Made by a program: the position numbers and the translations under genes
NCBI GenBank assembly: GCA_014281115.1
Contig: JACONQ010000004.1
Span: 3,162,001-3,226,000 of the forward strand
Origin: Laburnicola sp. R22_1
Taxonomy: Eukaryota; Ascomycota; Dothideomycetes; Pleosporales; Didymosphaeriaceae
Length of the DNA: 64,000 nt
Reading direction: 5' to 3'
Notes under the pieces: generated by a model
Databases searched by the model: none
The model's input: the letters and a program-made list of their open reading frames with translations, nothing else
Told to the model about the DNA's origin: nothing
Part shown: piece by piece, positions 37,326 through 48,296 of the stretch
Numbering within the stretch: position 1 is the first letter of the stretch
Layout of the letters: each line of letters begins with the position of its first letter

Positions 37326-39160
37326 TTCTATTAGTAAGCCGGCCACATTAGTGAGCCGGCTACTTTTCCTTAGCACGACTAACTTATATTATAACTCTTT
37401 AATTTTATCGCTATTAAATAAGAAGCCTACATACGTTATGCTTATATTTAATTTAGAAGATATCTCTATATCTTTTTTATATATTTGCGCGTTGTATCTA
37501 GTCCCTCTATAGTTTCTATAGTGCTATAGAGCTAGTTAGGCTCTTTCTTAATCACTACTACTACAAGCCTTCTTTAATTGCTAAGGCGTCTGCAACGCCT
37601 TAGTAGCTACTTACGCTGCTATAGTCCTATACTCTATAGTTCCACCCTACTAGATCCGCTTTCTTTTGTGTGATTTTCGCTTAGTTATTACTACTAATTA
37701 CTTCTTAAGCTTATAGACGCGGGCAGTTAAAAGAGCGTTTTAATATAGTATAAGTTTACTACCTTTTATAAGCTAAGAGAAGCCAGCCTAAGCTATAATA
37801 GGTAATTAAGTAAAGAAGTTACTTACTAGCTTTGACTAGGATCTAAACTTATACGTATTACTTAGTGTTTTTAATTGTTATAGCGTCTCCTATAGTAGGG
37901 GTGCTAGTGAGATACGCAGCTATACTTTAAGGCAATCTAACACTACCTACGCGTTAATAGGAATAAGGCCTAATGCCTTAAAGGCCTTATAATAGTTCTC
38001 CTTTATAAACATGTTAAAAAACGCGTCTTTAAAGGCTAGAAGAAAGCCTTCCTTATTAATATAGAAGACGCGCCTATATGCTAAGTCTCTAACGCGCTAA
38101 GAGTACTTACGCTTTAATAGCAAGAAGCAGACTATATTAAGTAGCTAAAGAACGTGCAATAAGTAAGGTGGCATATAGAGAGTAAGAATCTTGTTTTTAA
38201 GGTAGTAGTCCTTAAAATCCTAGTTAAGGTGGCTCTTATGGCTGTCTAAAATAAGCAGCCTATACCCCTCTACCTGGCGCGCCTTTATATACGCGTTAAA
38301 ATGCTTTAACTACTCTAGACTAAGCATATTATTAGTCTAGCTATTCTTAGAGAGTAAGAGCTTCTAATTGCGTAGTATATCTATCTTCTTATATTATATA
38401 GAGATATAGACGCGTCCTTTATAGATAATAAAAGGTAGAGTTATATACCTAGCAGCGCAGATGCTCTAGATAATAGTAACCTACTTATAAGTATCTAGCT
38501 AAATAAGCTTATGTTAAGCACATCTCTCTATTCCTATATCAACCTTTATTAAGCTAATAACGCCTATCTAAAAGCTAGTCTTATTAAAGTTGTGCATATT
38601 ATTGTTATAGACGCTGTACTTGGCTTTAGTATCCTCTACTAGCTTAAACCACACGCTAATTATCTCTAAATCCTCCTAGAGTATTCTCTAGCAGTCTTTA
38701 GCTTAATTAAAGGCTATTTTAAGCTTAGCTAAGCGTGTTATAAAGCGCTTAGCCCAGCGCTTACTAATAGGCTAGCCACCGCGTATACCTAGCAGTTTAT
38801 TAGCTATATCTTCTATCTTGCATAGTTAGGGCGCAAATCCTCGCAAAGGTTGAGAATATATTAGACAATTATCTGCTCTTTAGTTGCAGTAAGTTTCTAA
38901 ATCCCTAGTTAAGTTTAGGCGCGTGGAGTAATTCTGTAAAGCCAATTAGAGAGGCGCTAGTATTTAATATTAAAGGCAGCAGCTACGCGTTATAGGCTTT
39001 AAATTTGGCCAGAAGTATAGGCCTTAAGAGCAACGTTAATTCTGCCTTCTTAGTTAACTAATATCGTATTATGTTATAGAGATATATTAGAGTTACTAAA
39101 GTATTAGTTGTGCTAAGAAAAAGTGGCCGGCTTACTAATATGGCCAGCTCACTAATAGAA
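37326..39160 (-). mobile_element. pogo-type DNA transposon (1835 bp) with direct repeats inside its inverted ends
   Basis: Flanked by TA (37324-37325, 39161-39162). Inverted ends of ~55 bp begin TTCTATTAGT and run through AGCCGGCCAC to TTAGCACRACTAA. Each end holds two adjacent 17-bp units of ATTAGTRAGCYGGCYAY. The interior is a decayed transposase on the minus strand. Confidence 0.82.
37450..39090 (-). pseudogene. pogo-type DDE transposase remnant
   Basis: The minus strand reads LLILDSHKSHL near 38225-38260, the second catalytic segment of DDE_1 transposases, with further coding-like sequence on both sides broken by TAA/TAG codons. The limits are approximate. The frame could not be followed continuously, so start and end are taken from the element ends. 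Confidence 0.6.
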
Positions 39161-39162
39161 TA

Positions 39163-40840
39163 CATTATATATTAAAAAATTTATAATTTACTTTTTATAC
39201 TCTATTTAATTACTAAGTAAAAGACTTTACTTTTTTAAAAACAATAAAAGCCTTTATTATTCTATTTCTATAACTTCTTTTTATTAATATTACCTTAAAA
39301 CACTTTTCTGTATTAATAATAGTAATAGTAATAACTACTATTATTATAATACTTTTATTAGAAACCTCTTAGTTATAAAAAAGTATTCTATTTTTAGATA
39401 GTTAATTAATAATATATATTAATACTAATACTTCTAAGAATTGTATTAGTAAATAATATATATATATGTAGTTAATTTAATCTATCTAGAAGTAAAATAA
39501 AAGAGTTTTATTTTAAATAATATAATAAAATAAGTAGACCTTTCTATTTAGTAATTAAAAAGAGTATAAAAAGTCATACTTACTATAAGCTATTAAAATA
39601 CTATTATAGTTAGTATCTTAAATAAATAACTTTGCTTTTTTATTATATTATTTAAAATAATAGCCTTTATTATATTACCTCTAGATAGATTTAATTAACG
39701 CTATATAATTAGTACTTATTAATATAGCGTTAATTAAATCTACTTAGGGTAGAATAACAAAGGCTTTTATCTTAAATAACATAACAAAAAAGCAAAGCCT
39801 CCTACGTAGTAATTAAAAAAGAGCGTAAAACATACTTATTAATAAATTATTTTACTAAGGGCTTTTAACTTTATTATTTTAGTATTTTAAAATAGATATA
39901 GTTTAGCTTAGAAAAAGCGTCTTTATACTTTTAGTAACTAGACTACTATTTATCTAGATATTTATATATTGTTAATTAACTATCTAGAAGTAGAATAATA
40001 AAGGCTTTTATTTTAAATAATATAATAAAAAAGTAAAGTCTTTTACTTAGTAATTAAAACGAGTATAAAAAATAAATTATAAAAAAGCGCGGTTAAACTA
40101 CTAAGTAAACTTAGTAGTCTTTAAATATTTATAAAAGTTAACAATACTTTATAAATTTAATTTAGTACTTTTTAGGTATAACTAAAAGTACAGAGCTAAA
40201 CTAGCTATATTTATTTAAATTAAACATTAGTTTATATTACTTAAATATTTTTAATGTATTATTAAATTATCTACCTAGAGGTAGAATATTAAAGGCTTTT
40301 ATCTTAAATAATATAATAAAAAAGTAGAGCCTTCTACTTAGTAACTTAAAAGAGCGTAAAAGGTAATTAAAAAAGTAAAATATTTTTAATAATATTTTTT
40401 TATATAAATAAAGCTATAGTTTATTTAATTTCTATAACTAAAGAGTTTCTAATAAAAATATTATAATAATAGTAGTTATTTCTCCTATTATTATTATTAA
40501 TATAGAAAAGCATTTTAAGGTAGTATTAATAAAAAGAAGTTAGTGTATTAGTCTAAGCTTACTAAGTAGTAAATAAAGCTATATTCTATAACTATACTGT
40601 AGTAAAAAAATCTAGCTATAATCTTTTTTTCTATATACTAGATTTATCTTTTTACACTCTTTTTAATTACTAAGTAAAAGGCTCTACTTTTTTATTATAT
40701 TATTTAAGATAAAAGTCTTTATTATTTTCTTTCTAAGTAGTTAATTAATAATATATATATATATATATTAGCTTTATAAGATACTATATAAATATATATA
40801 AAAGTAAAAATTTTATAAGCGCTTATTTGTATAGCACTTT
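39163..40840. repeat. AT-rich cluster of short elements and MITE-like inverted repeats
   Basis: SE copies, approximate: minus 39190-39260, 39625-39705, 40645-40750; plus 39475-39570, 39725-39830, 39968-40085, 40258-40375. MITE-like repeats of the type at 23768 lie at ~39270-39380 and ~40430-40550. No gene is seen. Confidence 0.7.
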
Positions 40841-41307
40841 ACAATCCTAGGTCCCTATAATAATAACTTAGTCACATTAGCGTGAACTATGGTTAAGTGC
40901 CGCTGCTGACCGTCGAATAATTTCTTTTCACACTACACAGAAGGCTGGCTAGCGCAGCACAAGCACGGACCATGCGGGGTTTTCGTGAAACTAACTTTTC
41001 GTCCGCCCACCCTTGCCACCGCCACCGCACACCCTCAATGGGCAACGCTTATCTATCTTGGTTAATATAGTTGCTGCTAGTAGCTCGGCGCCTGCTGCAT
41101 TGCTTCGTCCCCTACAGTTACATGCACGTTCGCGGAACATCATGATCTTTCCGTAATCTGAAAGCCATCTTTTCTATGCTTCCAGAAGCAGTCTAACCTC
41201 ATTACGGCCTGTCGTGAGTGCAATCGAATATGAAGAGGGACGACTGTCGTGTTCTCTTGGCATGACGCGTATAGAGTTCCATTCACACCATCATTATCAA
41301 CCACCTA
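40841..41307. promoter_or_regulatory. GC-balanced segment, probably the displaced upstream region of the BLI-3-like gene
   Basis: Base composition is that of the gene island, with no reading frame of note. Removing the two transposons and spacer to the right would place it directly upstream of the gene starting at 45203. It contains GCTTATCTATC near 41048, a GATA-type site on the opposite strand. Its regulatory role is inference. Confidence 0.4.
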
Positions 41308-43098
41308 AGCTCGGCTATATAGTTATTGATCACATAGGGTTCCTGATCACCCCACCGAAACGCGCACCCTGAACAAAACACGCGATATCTCTCAACAACG
41401 CTCATCAAAATGGACGCCCGTGAGCTAGCTATACAATCAGCTATCAGCGATTTCAACGCAGGTCTTTATTCTAGCCAACGCGCAGCTGCAAAGGCGTACA
41501 ATATCCCTCAATCTACGCTATCAACGCGACTCCGTGGCGCAACAACGAGCGCGCTCAGCCATCAACACTAGCAGCGATTAACTCCTGTACAAGAGGATTT
41601 CCTTGTTGAATGGATCCTTGAAGAAGACGCACGCGGCTATCCTCCTCCACACGCTCGCGCGCGAGAGATGGCGAATCGAATTCTGCGCATGAACGGCGAC
41701 AATCAGCCTGTCGGCAAGCTCTGGCTCTTACACTTCATTAAGCGCCAGCCACGCGTCGCCTCAGTAGTAGGCCGGAAGCTTAACGCCCAGAGAGCTGAGG
41801 CAGCTACGCCAGAACAGCTCCGCGCGTTCCTAGAGCTCTATAAGCAGACTCGACAGCGACTTAATATACAGACGGAGAATACGTACAATATGGATGAGAC
41901 TGGCATTGCGCTAGGTGTATGTACTAACACTAGAGTCCTTGCTAGGGCATTAAAGAAGAAGGCTTACGTTAAGTCGCTAGAGAATCGCGAGTGGGTCTCA
42001 ATAATTGAGTGCGTATTGGCAACAGGGCGGAAGCTGCGCTGCGTAGTTATCTTTAAGGGCCAGAGCCTGCAGACTACCTGGTTCCTAGCCAAATCAATAC
42101 CCGACTGGCTCTATACAACCTCTGAGAATGGATGGACGTCAAATGCGATAGGTGTTGAGTGGCTGCAGCGCATATTCATCCCTGAGATGGCGCCAGCTGA
42201 CGGCCAGTACCGCCTGCTTATTCTTGATGGCCATGGCAGCTATATTGATATTGAGTTCCTCTGGCTCTGTAAACAGCATCGAATTGAGCTCCTATACGTA
42301 CCTGCGCACTCCTCTCACGTCCTACAGCCTCTAGATCTCGCTCCTTTCTTGGTAATTAAGTCTAGTTACCGACGCCAGATCTAGGAGCTCGCATCGCTCG
42401 ACGACGCCGCGCCTGTTAAGAAGGAGCGCTTTATTGCCTGCTACTATCAAGCTAGGGAGGAAGGCTTTACAGAGCGTGTGATTCGAGCTGGTTGGCAGGC
42501 TGCTGGTATCTGCCCATTCAACATTAATCACGTGCTTAGCTCGTCGCAGGTCTCTCAGAGGCCTACAACGCCTACGCCTCAGCAGCAACCTCAGTAGCAG
42601 CCTCAGAGCTTCCTCTCTACCCCTCAAGGCCCTCGGGATCTCTACTTGGCGCAGCGCGACGTCCAGAGCCTCGAAAACCTAGGTCGTAGGACCCGGCTCC
42701 TCCTACAAAAAGCAGGTAAGGCGCTAGCAGCTGCGAATGCTAGAGCTGCAGGGCTAGAATCAGAGAAAAGACGCCTTGAGTATCATCTACAGACTACTAG
42801 CTCTCACCAGCCACGAAAGCGCGTTCAGATAGACCCAAATCAACGCTTTGCAGAGGTAGAGACTATTATGGAGGGTATGCGCGCAGCTGAGGCTTTAGCA
42901 GCTCAGCAACGTAAATATACTATATCAAGCGCTTCAGAAAGGGCTGCAGTAGCTACAGCAGCTGTAGCGCTTGAATCTATATGTACTCAATGGCAATTAT
43001 AAGAGCGTTGTTGAGAGATATCGCGTGTTTTATTCAGGGTGCGCGTTTCGGTGGGGTGATCAGGAACCCTGTGTGATCAATAGCTATATAGCCGAGCT
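41308..43098 (+). mobile_element. pogo/Fot1-type DNA transposon P1 (1791 bp)
   Basis: TA duplicated at 41306-41307 and 43099-43100. Inverted ends of ~95 bp are nearly identical, starting AGCTCGGCTATATAG and running to CGCGATATCTCTCAACAACGCTC. It contains one transposase frame on the plus strand. Composition is that of the gene island and RIP damage is slight. Confidence 0.92.
41410..43002 (+). pseudogene. pogo/Fot1 (DDE_1) transposase of P1, three nonsense codons
   Basis: The frame is 1593 bp (530 codons plus stop). It is broken only by TAG at 41569, 42382 and 42595, each explainable as CAG to TAG, the RIP change. Domains: psq-like helix-turn-helix at residues ~5-50, CENP-B/Tc5-type DNA-binding region ~55-125, DDE core with YNMDETG (~160), LLILDGHGS (~273) and VLQPLDLAPF (~303), then a Gln/Pro-rich linker and a C-terminal Ala/Glu coiled region (~410-530). 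It matches P2's frame exactly in length. It cannot encode full-length protein without readthrough, and might still be mobilised in trans through its intact ends. Confidence 0.9.
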
Positions 43099-43390
43099 TA
43101 AGACCCCCTGCGGACTACAACGCGCCAACTTGTCATTTATCGCCCGATAAAATTCGGCCCCTCCACCAACAAAAACATGTTGGTTGTAACGCTTATCCAC
43201 GTCATGTCTGTATTGATGCCTTGTCATCCGTTCAGCAACTACTACTCGACATTGTATTTGAGTGGCCTTCATGTCTAATTCCAGGGTCTTTTTACGCTCA
43301 ATTTGCTCGCAACGCACATCTGCGTATTACTGCCCAAGAGCTTCATTCACCACTTCCGCCTTCTTTGCACCCATTAGCCGAAGATACTTA
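43099..43390. other. Spacer between the two pogo elements; contains a copy of the shared hairpin motif
   Basis: 292 bp including the TA targets. The left third carries the motif at 43132-43190. The right part, read on the minus strand, gives a coding-like charged stretch (EQIERK.TLELDMKATQ) from a source I do not recognise, probably an older element fragment. Confidence 0.45.
43132..43190 (+). repeat. Shared terminal motif with 20-nt hairpin (second occurrence)
   Basis: Aligns with 1011-1070: TATCGCC, A-rich run, TCGGCCCCT, then a stem ACCAACA/TGTTGGT (43165-43184) and GTAAC. At 1045-1064 the stem is ACCGACA/TGTCGGT, so both arms changed together. Confidence 0.65.
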
Positions 43391-45180
43391 AGCTAGCGCA
43401 TATAGTCGCCGCCCACATAGGGTTGCCGCCCACCCCGCCAAAACGCGACACCTGCACAAAACCCGCGATATCCCAGCAACGCTAATTACAATTGCCATTG
43501 ACTACATATAGATTTAAGCGCTGTAGCGGCTGTAGCTATAGCAGCTGTTTCTAAAGTGCTTGATATAGTAAATATATGTGGTTTAGCTGCTAAAGCCTTA
43601 GCTGCGCACATAGCCTTCCTGATACTCTCTACTTCTGCAAAGCGTTGATTTGGGTCTACTCAAACGCGCTTACGCTGACGCTGAGAGGTATATATCTCTA
43701 GCTGCTGCTTAAGTTGTCTTTTCTCTGCTTCTAGGCCTGCAGCTCTAGCATTTGCAGCTGCTAGAGCCTTACCTGCTTTCTGTAGGAGTTGCCGGGTCGT
43801 ACGACCTAGATTCTCGACGCTCTGGACGCTGTGCTGCGCTATATAGAGATTGCGAGGGCCCTGAGGAGTAGAGAGGAAGCTCTGGAGCTGCTGCTGAGGC
43901 TGCTGCTGACGAGTAGGCGTAGTAGGCCTCCAAGAGACCTGCGACGAGCTAAGCACATGATTGATGTTAAATAGGCAGATGCTAGATGCCTGCTAGCCAG
44001 CTCGAATCACACGCTCTGTGAAGCCTTCCTCCCTAGCTTAGTAATAGCAGGTGATAAAGCGCTCCTTTTTAATAGGCGCAGCGTTGTCGAGTGATGCGAG
44101 CTCCTGGATCTGACGCCTGTAGCTGGACTTGATCACAGAGAAAGGAGCGAGATCTAGAGGCTGTAGGACGTGTGAGGTGTGCGCAGGTAGATATAGGAGC
44201 TATATACGATGCAGCCTGCAGAGCCATAGGAAGTCTATATTAATATGGCTGCTGTGACTGTTGAGGATAAGAAGGCGGTACTGGCTATTACCTACAGCCG
44301 TCTTAGGCATGAATATACTCTGTAGCCACTTAACACCTATTGCTTTTAATGTCTATCCGTTCTTAGAGGTTGTATAGAGCTAGCTAGGCACGGATTTAGC
44401 TAGGAACTAGGTAGTCTGTAGGCTCTAGCCTTTGAAGATAACTGCGCAGCGTAGTTTCTGCCCTGTCGCTAATACGCACTCGATTATAGAGACCCACTCG
44501 CAATTCTCTAGAGACCGAATGTAAGCCTTCTTCTTCTAACTACTAGAGAGTACTCTAGTGTTTGTACATACTCCTAGAGCCACACCAGTCTTATCCATAT
44601 TGTAGGTATTCTCCGCCTGTATATTAAGCCGCCGTTAAGTCTGCTTATAGAGCTCTAGGAACGCGCGTAGCTGCTCTAGTGTTGCTGCATTAGCTCTCTA
44701 AGCCTCTAGCTTTCTGCCAACTACAGAGGCAACGCGTGGCTGGCGCCTAAGGAAGTGTGAGAGCCAGAGCTTGCCAACAGGCTGGTTGTCGCCATTCATA
44801 CGCAGAATTCGATTCGCCATTTCTCGAGCGCGAGCGTGCGAGGGAGGGCAGGCCCGTGCGTCTTCTTCGAGGATCCAGTCTACTAGGAAGTCCTCCTGCA
44901 CAGGAGTTAATCTCTGCTGGTGTTGATGGCAAATCGCGCTGTTTGTCGCGCCACCTAGTCGGCCTCGGAGGGTAGATCGAGGGATGTTATATGCCTTCGC
45001 TACAGCGCGTAGGCTTGGATAAAGGCCAGCGTTGAAATCGCTAATAGCTGATTGTATAGCTTCTTCGCGGGGGTCCATATTGATGAGCGTTGTGGAGAGA
45101 TATCGCGTGTTTTGTGCAGGTGTCGCGTTTTGGCGGGGTGGGCGGCAACCCTATGTGGGCGGCGACTATATGCGCTAGCT
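43391..45180 (-). mobile_element. pogo/Fot1-type DNA transposon P2 (1790 bp)
   Basis: TA duplicated at 43389-43390 and 45181-45182. Inverted ends of ~90 bp start AGCTAGCGCATATAGTCGCC and run to CGCGATATC. It is a sister of P1 with clearly different ends but the same layout, in opposite orientation. Its right end is 22 bp from the start codon of the next gene. Confidence 0.92.
43486..45078 (-). pseudogene. pogo/Fot1 (DDE_1) transposase of P2, multiple nonsense codons
   Basis: The span is 1593 bp, the same as P1. The first 126 codons are open (45078-44698) and give the psq helix-turn-helix and CENP-B-type region, nearly identical to P1. The next codon is TAG where P1 has a Gln. More stops fall in the DDE core region, and the frame opens again at 43956-43660 (Gln-rich linker and Ala-rich coil). 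The final residues match P1 (WQL then TAA). More decayed than P1. Confidence 0.88.
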
Positions 45181-45202
45181 TAATACACAAACTGCCTTCA
45201 GG

Positions 45203-45949
45203 ATGCCGGAACCCCTTAAGCCTAGCGAGGTCAATTCGCAGACCGACCCTTCCGTCGCCAAGCAGTACGATATCGAGTCGCCCAAAGAACAGCAGATCAA
45301 GGATCTGTTTAACATGATTGATGGAAAAAAGATTGGGATGTTGAACACATACCGAAACGGAGTTGGTTAGTTTTGCCCCTTCCTAACTACATTTCTCACC
45401 CACTCCGGTGTCTGTCATCTGAACTTTGGAGCTGTATTCAGCCCGCCATGGTACATGGTTCCATTTGACACTATACTAACAGTTCTAATCACAGGACCTG
45501 TTGGTCGCTCGATGGCCGTCGGCAAGCGATCCGGTCTCGACATCCTCTTCTTAGCCAACAAACACTCGCGTAAATTCTCCGACCTCGAACAGAACAAGGA
45601 AGTCCAGATCACCTTCCAAGACAGCAAAACGCAAGACTGGATCTCCATTTCCGGGACCGCGAATACCATCTCAAACTCGGACCCGCGCATAAAGGAGATT
45701 TGGAACAACGGCGTCAAGGCCTGGTTCGGCGATTTGGGCGACGGAAAGCATGACGGCAGCGCCGATGACCCACGCATGACGCTGATTGAGGTCAAGGCTA
45801 AGTACGCGACGCACTACTTGACGCAAGTCGGCTTGATGGGATATATGAAGGAGGTTGGTACTGCAGCTTTGACAGGCAAGGTTGCTGATACTGGTGTTTT
45901 GAGGGAGTTGAATGAGCAGGATATTCAGAAGGCGAGGACGATGGCGTAA
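45203..45949 (+). CDS. bli-3: BLI-3-like pyridoxamine 5'-phosphate oxidase-fold protein (general stress protein 26 family)
   Basis: Two exons, 45203-45365 and 45495-45949, are joined over a 129-bp intron (GTTAGT...TCACAG), giving 205 aa. The protein is a single split-barrel flavin-binding domain: GKKIGMLNTYRNG, the start strand of the barrel, then PVGRSMAVG, DILFLANKHSRKFSDLEQN and ISISGTANTISNSDPRIKEIW, followed by WFGDLGDGKHDGSADDPRMTLIEV. This pattern is that of Neurospora BLI-3 and bacterial GSP26 proteins, which bind flavin; the substrate is not established. In Neurospora bli-3 is blue-light induced. Transposon P2 ends 22 bp before the ATG, so the 5' leader and promoter are displaced or replaced. 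The start is chosen because DPSVAKQYD then lies at the usual distance from the N terminus. A transcript start inside P2 is possible. Confidence 0.85.
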
Positions 45950-46493
45950 GTAGTCGCTTTGTTGATCGGGGGCTCATACTACGATGCTAGTGTTGTATAC
46001 AGGCGTCGCTCACAGCTATGAAAGGGGAGAGAAAATTTGGATTTAGTTCTTGGGAACATTATCTGAGTCAAGGAACGTTTGCATAGTCATCATCCACCAT
46101 GTCCAGGTCTGGAGTTCAGCATTCAGTCTTCCCAAGAACCTTGTGATGTGGAGTCAACGGATCTTGTGGTGGAAATCGGATAGTCCTTCTAATTATCTTG
46201 CTCGCTATCTCTGCGCATAGTACTAGGCTTAGGGTATTGTTCGATGTTGGGGAGTCGTATACGTCATATGCGTTCATGGTCACCTCATCTGAACATTGAA
46301 CATCGTGGCGACCTTTCTTAGACCAAATTTTGGAACAATTCCGTACCTACAACTATGCAATAGGCAATTCTCAGTTGGTGACCGCGAAGACAACGATATC
46401 AAGTGCAGTAGACTGGAGAGGGTTCAGTGTTGAACACGCACTGCAAGTTGGTGGCGAGCTATGCGCTAGCCTCCTACGGCCTAACAACCTTGC
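45950..46493. other. Intergenic, convergent 3' ends
   Basis: 544 bp between the BLI-3-like gene and the next gene on the minus strand. It should hold both terminators. No further gene is seen. Confidence 0.5.
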
Positions 46494-47607
46494 TCATCCC
46501 AACCTCCTCCCTTCCTCGTCTCTCTGAATCCCATGAACCGTTCGATTACCCTTTCCTCTCCAATCGGTCCTGCCTCTTCTTGTCGTCAGTTCGCGTCGTC
46601 CGCCCTGAGCTCTTGCTATGTTTGGCTGATCTGCGCTGCCGCTGTCCCTACGCGCATCTTGTGTCTCGGGATACGGCGCCCAAGGAACATAAGAGGAGTT
46701 ACGACGGGAGCCGAGAGGTATGGAGTTGGGGTTGACATCAGGCTCAGACATTTGGATGTCTTGTCCATCATAGCGATTGCCTCGATATCCGCTCGCAGTT
46801 TGCTCGATACCCGTATTCCTCTCATCTTGTGGCCGTCTGGTCTCTACCGCGTGGCTTCGCCGGGCCAATCTATTTGTCTTGTCCCCTTCGACTCTCATCT
46901 TCTTCATGGGCTGTATCTCTTTCGGCAGTTCTTTGACTTCACCCTCCTCTTTATCCTCATCTTCGGCTTCCTGCAAGTTCCTTGTAGGATGAGAGTGTGT
47001 CTCAACTACATTGCGGTCTTTGTTGCGAACCGTCTTTGCTTCGGCCAACGTATTGCAGCCGTCTTCTTTCGCCTCCTTCTCCATCTTCTCCATTTCTGTT
47101 CCTTCCTTGCCGTCCTTAGCCTGCACCCTCGCTTTAGTCCAACCCAGCAACTGCCTAGCACTCTCAGACAACTCCTGCGGCAGCATCTGCTCCCCCTCCG
47201 GCATCCCATCATTCTTCTTCTCTCCATCCGCATTAATGGCCCGCGTAAGATACCACGACAACACCTGCTCCCTCAACTCAACCTTCGCCGCCATCGACTC
47301 TTCGCCCTGTAGCAACCGTTCTCCAATATCCTGGTGTATCTCCGCAAAATGCAACATCCTCTCTGCCAGCTTGTAGTTCCCGTCCTTCTCGGCTAAGGCG
47401 GTGCACATTCGGAGTGCAGATATGGCGGCGGCTGCGAGATCGGTCGCGGAGGCAATACCAGTGCCATATGGTATGACGAGGTTTCCCAAACCGAGTTCTT
47501 GTATGAATTTCAGTTAGCATGTTCATGAAGAGCGAGTATTTCTCCATACCTTTGCTTTCTTCCATGGCGTCGGTGGTGTCCTGGAGCGACGCGCACAGAG
47601 GAGGCAT
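46494..47607 (-). CDS. Protein of unknown function with conserved-looking helical N terminus and charged, disordered C terminus
   Basis: Exons 47607-47550 and 47497-46494 join over a 52-bp intron (GTATGG, GCTAAC branch, ACAAG) to give 353 aa. An acceptor CAG further on, in the run GATCTCGCAG, would also keep frame and remove about 20 residues. A more upstream ATG at 47724 would add 39 residues; I prefer 47607 because the extension is basic and unstructured. Residues ~20-110 are Ala/Leu-rich and helical (TDLAAAAISALRMCTALAE, ERMLHFAEIHQDIGERLL). From ~125 the sequence is Glu/Lys- then Arg/Gly/Ser-rich, ending in RGR-type motifs that could bind nucleic acid. No known family was recognised. The 3' end faces the BLI-3-like gene. 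Confidence 0.7.
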
Positions 47608-48296
47608 GTAGATAGCGCACGCGCGGCGCAGATGTTTTGGGTGCGTCGGTCGGTTTGGTGATGGGGATTGTCGAGTTGAAGTTTGAGCAAGCTTTGCGCG
47701 CAGTTTGTGATGTATAGTGAACACTTGGGAAAGTTTACAGTGGGCACGTGCACGGATATGACGGGCGCAATTTTAAAGGGTGGGCAGTGAATGTACTGTT
47801 TTTCACTTAAGGGGCGTACGCGCTCTTGTGGGCTAACGGGGAGAAAGCTCGAGCATCCGACCATGGTGCATAGGTCTTGCGATCTTTCTGTTACTTGTCA
47901 GGTTAGGCTGATAGAAAAATCAATTCTGTCAGTAGACACATTCACAAGTCCCAACTTCTTTGTCCCTCCCTCTGAAACTTGTGGTTGCTTTTCACTAAGA
48001 CATTCACCTGGACTAGGAACAGACAGGTGACCCATGGTTTGAACAAAACTAAGCGCAAAGCATAGTCAAAGAGAAATCGATTCAATGTATTACACATGAA
48101 ATTACTCTTTAATGTACATATAGCGCTATCAGCGGCGCATTTTTATACCCTGGCGCAGTGCTGCCGACTCGAATGCAAATTGCAAGCTGTCGAAAGCCTA
48201 AATGAAACTGCGAACCCCACAAACATACTCTAGGAATCTGAGAAATTCGGGTCTCGCCCATGGCTTACCCTCACAGGCGCCTCTTTCTCCTTGCCT
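47608..48296. other. Intergenic between two minus-strand genes
   Basis: About 690 bp: upstream region of the unknown gene and 3' region of the GST gene. Nothing else is supported. Confidence 0.5.

Noticed and set aside
43391..45180. P1 and P2 as one element with a long inverted structure
   Set aside because: Each has its own inverted ends and TA duplication, and the two sets of ends differ in sequence.
46533..47376. 259- and 121-codon plus-strand frames opposite the unknown gene
   Set aside because: Antisense shadows; the minus strand has the intron, branch point and better residue composition.
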